From Mycoemilia scoparia (Eukaryota; Kickxellomycota; Kickxellomycetes; Kickxellales; Kickxellaceae), in contig JANBPU010000238.1 in assembly GCA_027575805.1 (NCBI GenBank), positions 1 to 24,377 of the forward strand: a stretch of 24,377 nt of DNA, written 5' to 3'. Both the position numbers and the translations under genes were made by a program. The notes beneath the pieces are model-generated. The model was not told where the DNA came from, made no database searches, and worked only from the letters and a program-made list of their open reading frames with translations. The stretch's first letter is position 1. The number at the start of each line of letters is the position of its first letter. Positions 9,791-19,915 of the stretch are shown piece by piece.

Positions 9791-10441
9791 CAGACTTGCT
9801 TTTCACACACACACACACAAACGTCTCTGCACTTGACTCTGACTCCCTAACCATCTTTCTTTCAGCTTTTTCCAGCTGTATATAATATTAATCCAAAATT
9901 TCTTCTGCTACTAATACCACTACTAATTTGTATTTGCGGTCCCAATTCAAAATGTAATTTATAACATTCGCTCTTTTACTATTCTGCACAGCCAGTTTGT
10001 TTTGTCTTTGTCTATCGCCAAGTATATACTAATTTGTGTTTTTTATTAACCTTTTACATTATAGCACTGAATCCCACTTTGAGAATTGTATATTTCGCAT
10101 TGTAGCTTTGGCCCAATACATAAATATTATATAACTGGTAAGTGCTTTCTTTATAAACACATGTTGTTATAGCATGTCCCACGTTTTGCATTCATTGCTT
10201 CAAATGGGTTCGCATCGCCATTCCAATTATACACCAAATTTTGGGATATTGTGTGCCCATCACATTACAATATCCCTGCGTATAATCCACTATCTTTACA
10301 CTGGAGTTACAGAATGATATTAACCACTATAAACAACATTACCTTGTAGGCCCTAAAATAATTTATACGCGCATAAATCCCCAACAAAGTATAGACTGAT
10401 ATAGTGGTCGACATTAGCATATAGCCACTGACGTTTTGTAT

Positions 10442-10757
10442 ATGGCATCGTGTTCTGATGCCGAAACTATTCTTGCTGATGATGAGTGGCGGGATAGTCG
10501 GCCTAATGGCTCCAGCACCTCCACGCCGTCTAACCAAAGGCGCCCTTCCATCACAAATGAAAATGCCAGACAACCAAACAACACTACTGTGACAACAAGC
10601 GCAAAACCAAAACCGAGTTCTCCAAAATCTAACACTGAGGCTTGCCTTTCTCCGGAAAGCTCCCTCAGTAGTCTCGACGAACTCAGCGAACTTTCATCAA
10701 GCTCATATGATTCTATTCGAGAAAACCGTGTACCCTATACAAAGAGGGACAATAAAC

Positions 10758-10790
<33 letters not shown>

Positions 10791-13700
10791 GTCTGGATTC
10801 CGATTCAAGTTTATCGGATTTATCAAATCTCAGTGGCGTTTCGAGTCTTAGCGATGAATCTGATGATGAAGAAATCCTTTCCATTTCATCTCACAACCAA
10901 AAATCACGCTACCGTCAACGGATTACTGACGACCTTGACTCGAATTCCAGTGATAATAATGACTATCCTTTACAGAATGGAGCTTACAAAAAACAAAGGC
11001 AAAGCTCATTTTCTTTGAATAAATTCCGCAGAACTTCTATTAATTCCACCTCATCTATTATAAACGATTTGAAAAATCAAGACGCGATACTCGAACTGCT
11101 ACCGTCAAATGCAAATGACAGCTCCGATAACGAAAAACCCAGCGCTTATCAGCAATTTCGCAATCGTCGTAAACCAGGACGTCGGAGAAAGTATGATCTC
11201 AGCAATCCAAATCAAAGATACAAGAATGGAACCACACAGCTTACATATTTTGTATCAAAAGGCGACACTGAAGTTTGTGAGGAGCTTTTAACGATGGGTG
11301 CTGATATTAATTTAGCAGATAGTCGTGGATGGTTACCTATTCATGAAGCCGCAAGGCTTGGAAATATCGATACCTTAAAACTACTATTGAATCCGCCTCC
11401 GTGCAAAAATTCAATCAAGGGATACAATTACAAAACCGACAAGTACATACTCTCTCCATTCCCCAAAATTAATGCCAAAACATACGATGACCAGACAACG
11501 CCATTGCACGAGGCAGTAAAATACCAGGACATCCAGGTTGTATCGTTATTGATTGAACACGGGGCAAGTGTCAACATCAGAAATTCCAAAGGTCTTAATT
11601 CTTTGGAAATTTGCTCTGACCCAAGTATTGCGGCCATTTTATCGGAACAACTGTCAAGATACAAAGCTGCATCGCATTTAGACAGGACGGGACAAACTAA
11701 ACTTCACAAGGCATGCTCATCAGGAAACTATGACGAAGTCGTAAGACTTATTAAATGTGGCATCGATGTAAATTCGCAAGACAATGCCAAATGGATACCA
11801 CTTCATGAGGCATCACTAAAAGGACACGATGACATTGTTTGCATTCTAATTCGGTATGGTGCTGACGTTAATGCAAAAGGTCTTGATGACCAAACATCCC
11901 TACATGATGCATGTTCGAGTGGATATTTTGATATTATAAAGCATTTAATCCAAGCGGGGGCTGATACTTTATGCAAAAATTTAAAAGGAGAGACACCAAA
12001 AGATGTTGCTGAAAACGATGAAGTGGTTTCCTTTTTAAATGATACATATTCTATGGTTAATTCTTCTGTATCAAAGACAAAGGGTTCTAAATCGGAAAAA
12101 AGAAATGCTTCAGCAAAAAATGGTACAGAGAGTATATCTTCTAGAAAACCTCTGTCTAAAAAGACATCAAGGAAACGTAATCAAATAGTCTCTGATAGCG
12201 ATGATGATGATTATGCGGACCAAGAGGATAATATGAGTGACACAGAAAACCATTCGTCCGTCAACCGCTTACATTCTTCGAGTAAAAAGAACGTCAAAAA
12301 TTTATCAGAGCAAAAGGAGAAATTAAGCTTATCAGTGAAAAGGCTTAAGGAGGAAGCGGAAAGACCGAATGTTAACTATTATTTTTCATCAACGGCTTCA
12401 GGACTTTCAAGAGAAGAACGAAAAATACAAAGGCTTATGTCCACATTTAAACAAATGGAAAGATCGCAAAAGCATAAGGGAAGAAAAAGGGGATATAGCC
12501 CATCCACATCACCCTCACCCCGAGTGCAGAGTCCAGTTACACCATCTAATCACAAAGCAGGCACTCCAGAGAGAAATTCTTTATCCATTGCAAATGGCAG
12601 AAGTGATGATTCTAAAACGACACCAAAACGTAAACGTGGGCGTCCGCCAAAGAGATCACATAATCACAGTACTAATCTGGGTAGTGATGAGCAGCAATTT
12701 TCTGATAATGCCGAAATCAAATCCCAAAGCACATCGCCAGCTGTGAAACCTAGAATAGAAAAATCCAAGGCCGTAGGTTCTATTGATATAAAGTCAAAAA
12801 GGCTGAGCCTTGATCCGGTTCCGGAAGCCACCGAGACTATTGATATAACAAAGAGTCCTACATCGGTGACTCTAAATAAAACAGATAATAAGGAACAGGA
12901 TAAGAGCGAAGTAGAGTATAATTACATTGTCGCAGAGAGAGCAATGCGGTACTTGCCATTATATACTGTTCAACTTGAATCAGAGATTGATAAAGATCGA
13001 CTCGAATTCTTTGTGGTTGATTTCCAAGTACGTCTTTTGTTGAACATGCCTATTGATGATTACTTGATAGCGGCTTCTTCAGACTCTAAGGACTTGAGAT
13101 CAGATGTTAACCACCCGAAAATCAAGAAGGAAGATGGTGTGGCATGCCAAAATACGCTATTTGAAAGATATCCTAACCTATGGCGAAAGAAAGTAACTAA
13201 ATCTCAAAAAGAACGCATATGGAGTCCGCTTACGAATATGTTTGTATCCAACGTATTGTTGATTGACGAAGAGATGAGACATCAATACATAAAGGCAAGA
13301 TCAGAAAAAGGCAGTGAAAACGATAAACAATGGAGACCCCCAAATTGTCATGCACTAAGAAAAATGACAAACCAGGAAAAGGCTAGGTTCATGAAGCTTG
13401 ATCTTTATTTTGTACAGCTCGACCAGGTAGTAGAAATTGTCAAGGATTACTATCCTCATCTTAGCCACAGCTTGATGACGATTACACTAGATATTGGATA
13501 TCATGAATTCATTAATGGCGAACAAAATCGGAACTCCAAAACAAAATGTGATTCCAAAGGAAATATTGGAATTGAATCGAAAAAGAGTGAGTTCAGAAAT
13601 AGTAATTCTGGAGAACATAAAATGAGTGACGAGCTTATTAGACAGCCACCATCCTCTCCACTGCATAAGCCTTCAATGGTTAGTTACAATAATGGTACCA

Positions 13701-13843
13701 GCGGTAACACAGTTACTGGTTCGCCAAGATATACTCGGCCCCTTAAAATGCTGCCCTTGAAGTATGCGATGAAGATACAACATCACTTGAGATTCCCACC
13801 AGCTCCGCCATCACCATACTCAAGCTTTGGAAATTCAAAATGA
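10442..13843 (+). CDS. Ankyrin-repeat, AT-hook nuclear protein resembling Hos4
   Basis: One intronless frame of about 1133 codons from the ATG at 10442. Order of parts: a disordered Ser/Asp-rich N-terminus with a poly-Asn run (about 106-117); a basic patch RRKPGRRRK (about 244-252); a first ankyrin block (about 265-405, with GWLPIHEAARLGN and TTPLHEAVKYQD) whose repeats are separated by a long loop; a second block (about 415-535, with GQTKLHKACSSGN, WIPLHEASLKGH and DQTSLHDACSSGY); a charged linker; an AT-hook, KRKRGRPPKR (about 731-740); and a conserved-looking C-terminal region (about 825-1020, with LPLYTVQLES, FVVDFQVRLLLNMP and FMKLDLYFVQLDQVV). The arrangement of split ankyrin blocks plus a C-terminal region recalls fungal Hos4, a subunit of the Set3 histone-deacetylase complex; that name is an inference. 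It is probably a chromatin-bound co-repressor subunit. Ankyrins and AT-hook are clear in the sequence; the orthology is not proven. Confidence 0.88.
10758..10790 (+). repeat. Coding (ATA)11 microsatellite
   Basis: Eleven ATA units read in the AAT frame and encode the poly-Asn run of the ankyrin protein. Length changes of three bases would keep the frame, so this is a likely length polymorphism within a disordered region. Confidence 0.85.
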
Positions 13844-14043
13844 GATATCGCAAAGACCAAGCGACCTGATCGTTTTGAGGTTTATCGTATAAACACTAAT
13901 TAATGTGATCCATTGTATTAATATTGATGGGCCAATGTAAATTTTTATACCTTTTTCTCTTTACATTCTCATTTGAACCTTTGTTGCCGTAATTGAAGTG
14001 ACAGTTCAACCAAATATGTGCAGTAACGACTATGTACGATTTA

Positions 14044-14044
14044 C

Positions 14045-14078
<34 letters not shown>
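14044..14078. repeat. (ATT)n microsatellite
   Basis: About eleven consecutive ATT units in the 3' region of the ankyrin gene. It is the same trinucleotide class as the coding (ATA)11 tract in that gene. Confidence 0.85.
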
Positions 14079-14211
14079 GATATTGACTGCAGCCGCGACT
14101 GATCTATGTCTACTGGTATTACTGCACAGACAATATATACTTTTCATCAGCAATAATTCAGCAAATGAAATTATTTGAGATAGCTTTGAATTGTCTGGAA
14201 TTATAATAGCA

Positions 14212-14228
14212 TATATAAAGGTACCAAT
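14212..14228 (+). promoter_or_regulatory. Candidate TATA box with adjacent CCAAT
   Basis: TATATAAA at 14212-14219 is a full TATA match, and CCAAT follows at 14224-14228. The position, about 350 bases upstream of the S28 peptidase ATG, would give a long leader crossing the GT microsatellite. The order (CCAAT downstream of TATA) is not the usual one, so this is only a candidate. Confidence 0.25.
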
Positions 14229-14357
14229 TGGTTCTGAGTGAAGAATACTGCTACTATTTTTATAGAATTTCTTTTTATTAAAACCGAACTAAATGGATTT
14301 ATCCAAACCCTGCATGCTACAAGAATTTCCAGAATAGAAAAGTTTTGTATTTAAACA

Positions 14358-14385
14358 GTGTGTGTGTGTGTGTGTGTGTGTGTGT
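14358..14385. repeat. (GT)14 microsatellite
   Basis: Fourteen GT units in the spacer upstream of the S28 peptidase gene, in likely promoter or leader sequence. Confidence 0.9.
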
Positions 14386-14564
14386 TGTCAGTAATGAACT
14401 TTTAACTGGGTTATGAAAAAGATCCAATAAAAGAATCGGACCGTGGCATTTGGGGGAAAGAAATTCCTCAAGCACATACTTTCGTATTATCCTTGTTTTA
14501 TTACACTCTTTAAAATAGCTGTCCTAGTTATTATTATTATTGTTGTTGTTGTTGTCACATTCAA

Positions 14565-16407
14565 ATGAAGCATCACTTGTATTGTTTAAGAGTGTCAGTG
14601 TTGCTTGTGATTTTAGCACAGCTATTGTTATTGTTTTTAGCTAATGTTGATGGTGTGCCACGAGTCATTCGAGAACATGATTATCTCGTAAAGCAACTGC
14701 AAGTGTTGTTCATAGCCATTCATCCAGTGTCATTTACAACTGGGATATTGTATCTTTAAGCTAACCCCTGGCTGTAATATTTCTGTGGTTGTAAATATAG
14801 GAATTCTCAGAATAAACTTGCCGGTATAAACAGCTTGTTGCGAAATGAAATCTCAAGGCTTAGTTTTAAGCTATTATTCGAAAACTGGTTTGACCAAAGA
14901 GTCGACCATGGAGATTTTTCCCTAGGTCCAGAAGACAGCAATGGTGGCGGTGATGATGATTATAGTGATAATGGAGAATCCAAGAAGAGCCAGGAAACAT
15001 TCAAACAATTGTTTTTTGTTAACGACGTGTATTATAAACCAGGAGGCCCAATACTATGTAGGTAAAACAAAGCACCAAAAAATGCTCGACAGAACCAACC
15101 AACTAATCTCAAAAACATGATGTATTGTTATAGTGTTTCTTTATGGAGAATCACCAGCATCAGAAAGCTTTTTATTCAGCGGAAACCCAATCCGTATAGC
15201 CAAAGAGCTGGGTGCAATGCTAATAATTATGGAACACAGATATTATGGCAAGTCCTTCCCAGTTCCAGACATGTCGGGACCGAACATGAAATACTTGACT
15301 CTAAAAAACTCCCTAAAAGACATAGAATACTTTATAAGAAATGTTCACACGCAGTTGCGATCTGTAACAAGCAAGGACATTAAACCGGCACCTGAAACAA
15401 AGTGGATCCTCTATGGTGGGTCGTACGGAGGAATGCTGGCAGTATGGGCGCGCAAACTATTTCCAGACATAGTCTCTGCAGCATACGCATCATCAGCCCC
15501 GATCCAAGTCAAATACGAATTTCCCGAATTTGATGCCCAGGTAGGAAAACTCTTGCCATGCTCGCAGAAGTATGCCAAGGCCGTTCAGCAGTTTGACGAG
15601 ATGATTGACCGTGGAAACAGGACAGAAATTGACGCGATGAAACGAAAATTTGGGCTAGAAAAGATTAATGATAACACAAGCTTTGCTGGAGCATTTGTAG
15701 ACTATATAGTAATGGGCGTCCAATTCCATGTAAACAAGCCATCTTTACTATCGTCGTTGACTGGGGAGGATGATTCGTCGTATGGAATTATATGTGAATA
15801 TTTCGATAACCCCAGCCCGGACGACAAAACTGAATTGGATTCGCTATCCAGAATGCAATACGAAAATATAAAACAAAACAATATCGATGTTATCAAGGCC
15901 TACGACCTCAGAGCCCAAGCTGACAATTATTCGATTGGCCAGAGTTCACGAGCTTGGTATTGGCAGATATGTACTGAATTTGGGTTTTGGCAAATATCGC
16001 CAACCATGCCAAATGCTACCAGGTATCGGCCAAAGCTGATTACGCTGGAAAGCGAACAAGCACCTTGCCAATGGTATTTTGGACTAAACAAGACCCAGAT
16101 CGCACCTCATGATAGGGACATTAATTCGATGCTTGGGGGCTGGTATCCAGATGTCAATCGGACTGTGTTTGTCAACCCATTGATGGATCCGTGGCTACCA
16201 TTAACTACTTCATCGCCATTGAAGCCAGCAAGAACCAAATTGGGTATGGCCAATAATGACGGTGGCAAAGATAGCAGCGTTGTTATTGAGATGAAGCATG
16301 GGAGCCATGTTGTGGACCTGTACGTCAACGAGGATGATGTGGTTCCTGGTATGGACAAAACCATTAGAGAGGTCGTATATGTGCTCAAAGGATACCTTTC
16401 GGATTAA
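14565..16407 (+). CDS. Secreted serine peptidase, family S28 (Pro-X carboxypeptidase type)
   Basis: Three exons: 14565-14687 (donor GTAAAG), 14811-15057 and 15134-16407, giving about 547 residues. The first 30 residues form a clear signal peptide (a Leu/Val/Ile-rich core ending near ANVDG). The mature part starts with the S28 signature region NWFDQRVDH, then FKQLFFVNDVYYKPGGPIL, EHRYYGKSFP and the nucleophile elbow WILYGGSYGGMLAVW (Ser at about 220). The Asp and His of the triad are in NPLMDPW (about 475) and HGSHVVDLY (about 515). Such enzymes cut after proline, either as carboxypeptidases or as dipeptidyl peptidases, in vacuole/lysosome or outside the cell; the sequence does not decide which. 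Several NxS/T sites suggest glycosylation. The second intron (15058-15133) is secure because it joins GGPIL to FLYGE. The first is less so: other donors, for example GTGTTG at 14703, also keep the frame. Confidence 0.9.
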
Positions 16408-16466
16408 TCCCGATTATCATATTTTGCTATTGTTGTTTTTATTTATTTATGTTCATTTGGTAATAT

Positions 16467-16895
16467 TTCACTTGGGATCAAACATATGGATCATAATTTT
16501 TGAAGGGTGAATTTTGGGGACCAAAGATTATAGGGGCAAGTATAGCCAAATGAATGTCCAGTTGTACTAGTGAACTTTCACCCTTCAAAAATTATTGCCC
16601 ATATTGTAGGCAGAAATGTGCCCGCAGATTTTGGTGGTCCAATTGCCACAATTTTATTTGCAGCTCCTGGGGGGACCCACTTTGCCCAAGATGGTGAAAA
16701 ACTCGACCATTCACATGGAGTGAGAGTGAAAGTTGGTTATAAAAACACTCAATATAAACCGATTACTATTTCCGTTTGCAGATATAATAGGATTTCACTA
16801 GTGATCAAATGTATGATAGACAGAAATGGGTCCTCATCGGATTTTGACCCAATCACAGACCAATTTGTATACAATTCCTAAGGACCCGCCATTTT
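16467..16895 (+). mobile_element. Dispersed foldback repeat, copy B
   Basis: Collinear with the minus strand of 6040-6248. It begins TTTCACTTGGGATCAAACAT, continues through ATAATTTTTG and ATTATAGGGGCAAG plus AGCCAAATGAATG, then CCCTTCAAAAATTATT, and ends GGATTTTGACCCAATCA followed by GTATACAATTCCT and GGACCC. Compared with copy A it has about 220 extra bases between the right arm and GGATTTTG. Within these, TTTCACTAGTGATCAAATGT (16794-16813) is a second copy of the element's start, suggesting a nested or partly duplicated insertion. It starts about 60 bases after the stop codon of the S28 peptidase, so it lies in or beside that gene's 3' untranslated region. Confidence 0.6.
16493..16595. repeat. 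19-base perfect inverted repeat (foldback core)
   Basis: ATAATTTTTGAAGGGTGAA (16493-16511) is exactly complementary to 16577-16595, with a loop of 65 bases. The match continues imperfectly outward (ACATATGG.. and ..CCCATATTG), giving arms of about 30 bases. The same arms in weaker form exist in copy A. Confidence 0.85.
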
Positions 16896-16953
16896 TGTCC
16901 ATAGCCTTGTGAAGCCGGTTCGCGTTATGTAAATAGCTCTATATAAATGGCAA

Positions 16954-17115
16954 GTTTTCCACCAAAAGGGAACAGACAGACGCCCTCACTCGCTCCCTGC
17001 AAATAGGCCCACAAGTATGTATTTTGGCTGGAGCCTCAGTGATGATTGGATACTAATCAAGGTAATGCGCTAGTACCCTTTTAGAGGAGACTACTCTGCC
17101 AAGCGATTGAGCTAT
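16954..17115 (-). mobile_element. SINE-like repeat, copy 3 (with tRNA-like head)
   Basis: The fullest copy. Plus-strand landmarks: GTTTTCCACCAAAAGGGAAC, CTCCCTGCAAATAGGCCCA, TTTTGGCTGGAGCCTCAG, ATTGGATACTAATCAAGGTA, CTAGTACCC and GAGGAGACTACTCTGCC. On the minus strand the right end reads TAGCTCAATCG (17114-17104), which fits the RNA polymerase III A-box consensus TRGCNNARYNGG. It is followed by CTTGGCAGAG, which could pair as a tRNA D-arm (CTC with GAG). GGCTCCAGCC (17035-17026, minus) is a weak B-box candidate. This suggests a tRNA-derived SINE transcribed on the minus strand. Confidence 0.65.
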
Positions 17116-17811
17116 AAACTCAATGCCAGTCAGAAATATGGTTCCAATTTTTGTCCAGTGTCACTCTCTTTTCTTCCAGCCACAATAATGATGCTGAATT
17201 CCTATCATTTTTGTTTGCAAAAATATCTGCACTACTCAACCAATTCCTTTCTGCCAACAACAACAACAACTGTGCAATGAAATCCAAGAAATTAAGGGCC
17301 ACCAGCTAATCACCACTATCATCGCTAGAGCGAGAGGGAAGAAGAGAGGGCGCACCAAATGAGTTCAGTCAAGAACAATGGGCTGAATTTTTGGGATGAC
17401 AAAACAAAGGCCCAATATTGTTATTGCTGCTGTTGCTACTACGACTGTATGTAAGCTCTCATCTCCTTCTGGCTCTCCCTCTTGCTCGCTCACTCACTCA
17501 CAGGCAGCGTCAAAAAGAGGGGCCTTTTGGGCTTCATCATGCAGTTAAAGAAGTGTGAGAGTATCTTGTTGGTGTGATCTTTGAATGCAAAAGGTGGTTT
17601 TGAAGTATTTTGGCGAATAGGAAGGATTGCGCAAGTGCATGTACACACTCTTTTTGAAATGTGCCCAAAGAATAAACTACCACAAGCCAAATATTGACAA
17701 GCTAAAGGCTGATGTGGACTCCTCATTATTCTCAAAATACCAGCTTGGACTACAACCCCAATTGCAGCTTGGCCTTGGAAAAATCCTCTTTATCTCTGCT
17801 CTCTACTTTTT

Positions 17812-17833
17812 TATAAAAATTGTCTTTTATAAA
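17812..17833 (+). promoter_or_regulatory. Candidate TATA boxes of the RRM protein gene
   Basis: TATAAA at 17812-17817 and again at 17828-17833, about 165-185 bases before the ATG at 17997 and immediately upstream of a pyrimidine- and GT-rich leader. CCCCAATTG lies upstream near 17756. Confidence 0.35.
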
Positions 17834-17896
17834 CTCATACTTTGATATATATTCAAAAGTGTGTCTGTGTGCGTGTGCTTCTTACTTGAGTTCGTT

Positions 17897-17903
17897 TGTG
17901 TGT

Positions 17904-17946
<43 letters not shown>
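17897..17946. repeat. Compound (TG)n(TC)n(TA)n microsatellite
   Basis: A short TG run passes into about seventeen TC units and then TATATA, ending about 50 bases before the RRM gene start codon and so probably within its 5' leader. Variation in its length could affect translation or transcription. Confidence 0.85.
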
Positions 17947-17996
17947 AAACAACAAAAGGTTCCTATTTCTTGTGAATAATATCTATTGAAATAACA

Positions 17997-19274
17997 ATGT
18001 CGGCTAAAGTATTTGTTGGAAGACTTTCTTGGGGTACTACTAGCGAGGATCTTACCTCCTACTTTAGTACTTTTGGCGAAGTTGTTGATGCCATTGTGAT
18101 CAAGGAGCGCGATACTGGTAATTCTAAACTTTAATACTACATAACGTTATACATGTATTGCTTTGCTGCATAATTGCCATCTCGACTCTCATTACCCATG
18201 AGCCAAAGTCCCTTGTTTATTAAACATTTGGTTCTCCCTCTCGCTTGCTCGCTCACTATCATATATATGCGAGGATGTTAATATCCTTTTCTCCTATGCG
18301 TCTCTCTTACCTCTTCTGTCACCATGCTATGTGAATATATCATAGTGCTATATCAAGTATATTCTATCAATAGTTTATTCCCACTAGCCATCACAATCAT
18401 ATAGCTCTACTTGACTGTATGCTAGTGTATGTGTCTTTGGATATTACTACAATGATATATAAGCAACAGAAGCAGCATATATACTACTTGTCCAATGTAT
18501 TTTGGCTTTATGTGTACTGACTCACCCAAATATCTCTCAACCCTCTTTATCCCATTTACTGCGCATGCATTCCCAGAGCCACATATATATTCAAGTTTCC
18601 AGTTAATATGGCTTCCTGCTATTGCGGATCACTTATTCTATATCTACTATCTCTATGCAGTTATAACACTATACTAAGCAACACTACTTCTTTGTACAAC
18701 CCAAAAACTAAACTTTCTGATCTCTCTTTCTCTCTATGTGTGTGTGTGTGTGTACTTACTATTAACCTGGGATCTCCATCATCATCATCATCAACGTGTG
18801 AATGCAATTTCTGTGCCTGTCATATGTATTTGAAATCCTATCAATATCTCAGGTCGCTCAAAGGGATTTGGATTTGTCACCTTTGCTTCTCAAGAACAGG
18901 CTGATGAAGCCATCAAGCAGGCCAACGATGCTGAGCTTGATGGTCGCCAAATCAAGGTAGCTGAGTCCAAGGAACGTGAACCTCGTAGCTACAACAACGA
19001 TGGTGCTAGCAGAGGCTTCAGATCTTACCGCCGTAATGAGGAGGGTGGTTCATCTGGATATAGCGGCTATGGTGGTAACCGTGGTGGTCGCTACAACAGC
19101 AACGGCAGTGGCTATCAGTCTCGTGGCCGCTACGGCGATAACCAACAGCGTGGCGGTTATGGTGGCTCACAGGACAGAGCCCAGTATCAGCAACAGTCCA
19201 ACCAAGGATATGCTGCTGGCGGTGATTCTTATGGCGATGCTGGCTATAACAGACAGCAGCAGGAGCAATACTAA
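17997..19274 (+). CDS. Glycine-rich RNA-binding protein with one RRM
   Basis: Two exons, 17997-18117 and 18853-19274, joined through codon Gly41 (G|GT), giving 180 residues. The RRM covers about residues 3-78: RNP2 is VFVGRL (5-10) and RNP1 is KGFGFVTF (44-51). The remaining 100 residues are Gly, Tyr, Arg, Ser and Gln-rich, with RGG, GGY and YGG units and a QQQ/QEQY end. This is the architecture of small stress- and cold-responsive RNA chaperones (plant GRP7 type, animal CIRBP/RBM3 type) and of their fungal relatives. A nuclear or cytoplasmic role in RNA folding, splicing or stability is the family expectation. The intron, 735 bases, is several times longer than the others in the window and interrupts the RRM just before RNP1. 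Reading into it adds only four codons (NSKL) and then a stop, so an unspliced message would encode a useless half-RRM. Confidence 0.93.
18736..18753. repeat. (TG)9 tract inside the long RRM-gene intron
   Basis: A TG run of 18 bases about 100 bases upstream of the 3' splice site (18852), preceded by a CT-rich stretch. GU-rich intronic tracts can bind splicing regulators; here this is only a possibility. Confidence 0.7.
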
Positions 19275-19783
19275 CTAGCTAGCGAGATACAAAAGTAACT
19301 GACTGCCATATCATTTGATGGTATCATTCGAATGCATCTTCCACACACGGCCAACAAAACACATCATCCTTTACTCCGTTTTGCAACAAAACTTTCTCTA
19401 TGATCTTGTTCTTGACTAACTTTGCAGAATAGCAACTGTGGCTGATCCCACTACCACCATCTTCATATTAGGCTTGCTCTTTAACTATACTCTCCCCCAC
19501 TTTATCTCTCCCCAACTATCTATCTATCTCACCATTCTTCAATCCCCAATACTTCACTAACAATTTTAACTTCTTGAAGCTGTACAGTGTGTCTATGTGT
19601 GTCTTGATTGTATGTATACCAGTGTTGCGTTTATGTGTGTGTGTATGTATGTGCGTTTATTTGACTAATAGCACTGCAATTTTCCGAACCTAACTTCCCA
19701 CTTTTACATATACTTTTTATTCATAACACTTTCAATACTACTTCTTGTTAACAACCCCAACTAACTTTGTGAACAAATGTCAT

Positions 19784-19915
19784 GTTCTCCATCAAAAGGG
19801 AGCTGCGCCATGTCTCTCAGTCGGTTTGGCCCATAAGCCATCCGTTTAGCGCAATACTGGAAACGTTAGTCTGGTACACTTCCAGAAGAGACTCTCAACC
19901 AAATGCGTTGCTGAG
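19784..19915 (-). mobile_element. SINE-like repeat, copy 4
   Basis: Plus-strand landmarks shared with the other copies: GTTCTCCATCAAAAGGGAGC, TTTGGCCCATAAGCCATCCG, TAGTCTGGTACACTTCC and AGAAGAGACTCTCAACC. The middle is shorter and the GGCTGGAGCC segment is lost. On the minus strand the right end reads CTCAGCAACGC then GGTTGAGAG, again compatible with a tRNA D-arm (CTC with GAG). Orientation is the same as copies 1-3. Confidence 0.6.

Larger units (their letters stand above)
13844..14564. other. Intergenic spacer, ankyrin gene to S28 peptidase
   Basis: Contains the 3' region of the ankyrin gene and the promoter of the S28 peptidase gene. It is rich in simple repeats: a TTA/ATT run at about 14044-14078, a GT run at 14358-14385, and TTA then TTG triplets at 14528-14556 just before the peptidase start codon. 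No coding sequence seen. Confidence 0.6.
17116..17996. other. Upstream region of the RRM protein gene
   Basis: No coding sequence recognised; short open frames here are composition artefacts. It contains CTC/CACTCA-rich stretches near 17455-17505, two TATAAA motifs (17812-17817 and 17828-17833) and a compound microsatellite just before the start codon. A leader of roughly 130 bases from the second TATA motif is plausible. Confidence 0.5.

Noticed and set aside
16570..16881. 103-codon frame within the foldback repeat
   Set aside because: It lies within repeat copy B; the related copy A does not preserve it, and no domain is visible.
18976..19278. 100-codon Ala/Val-rich frame
   Set aside because: Shifted-frame shadow of the Gly/Tyr-rich second exon of the RRM gene.
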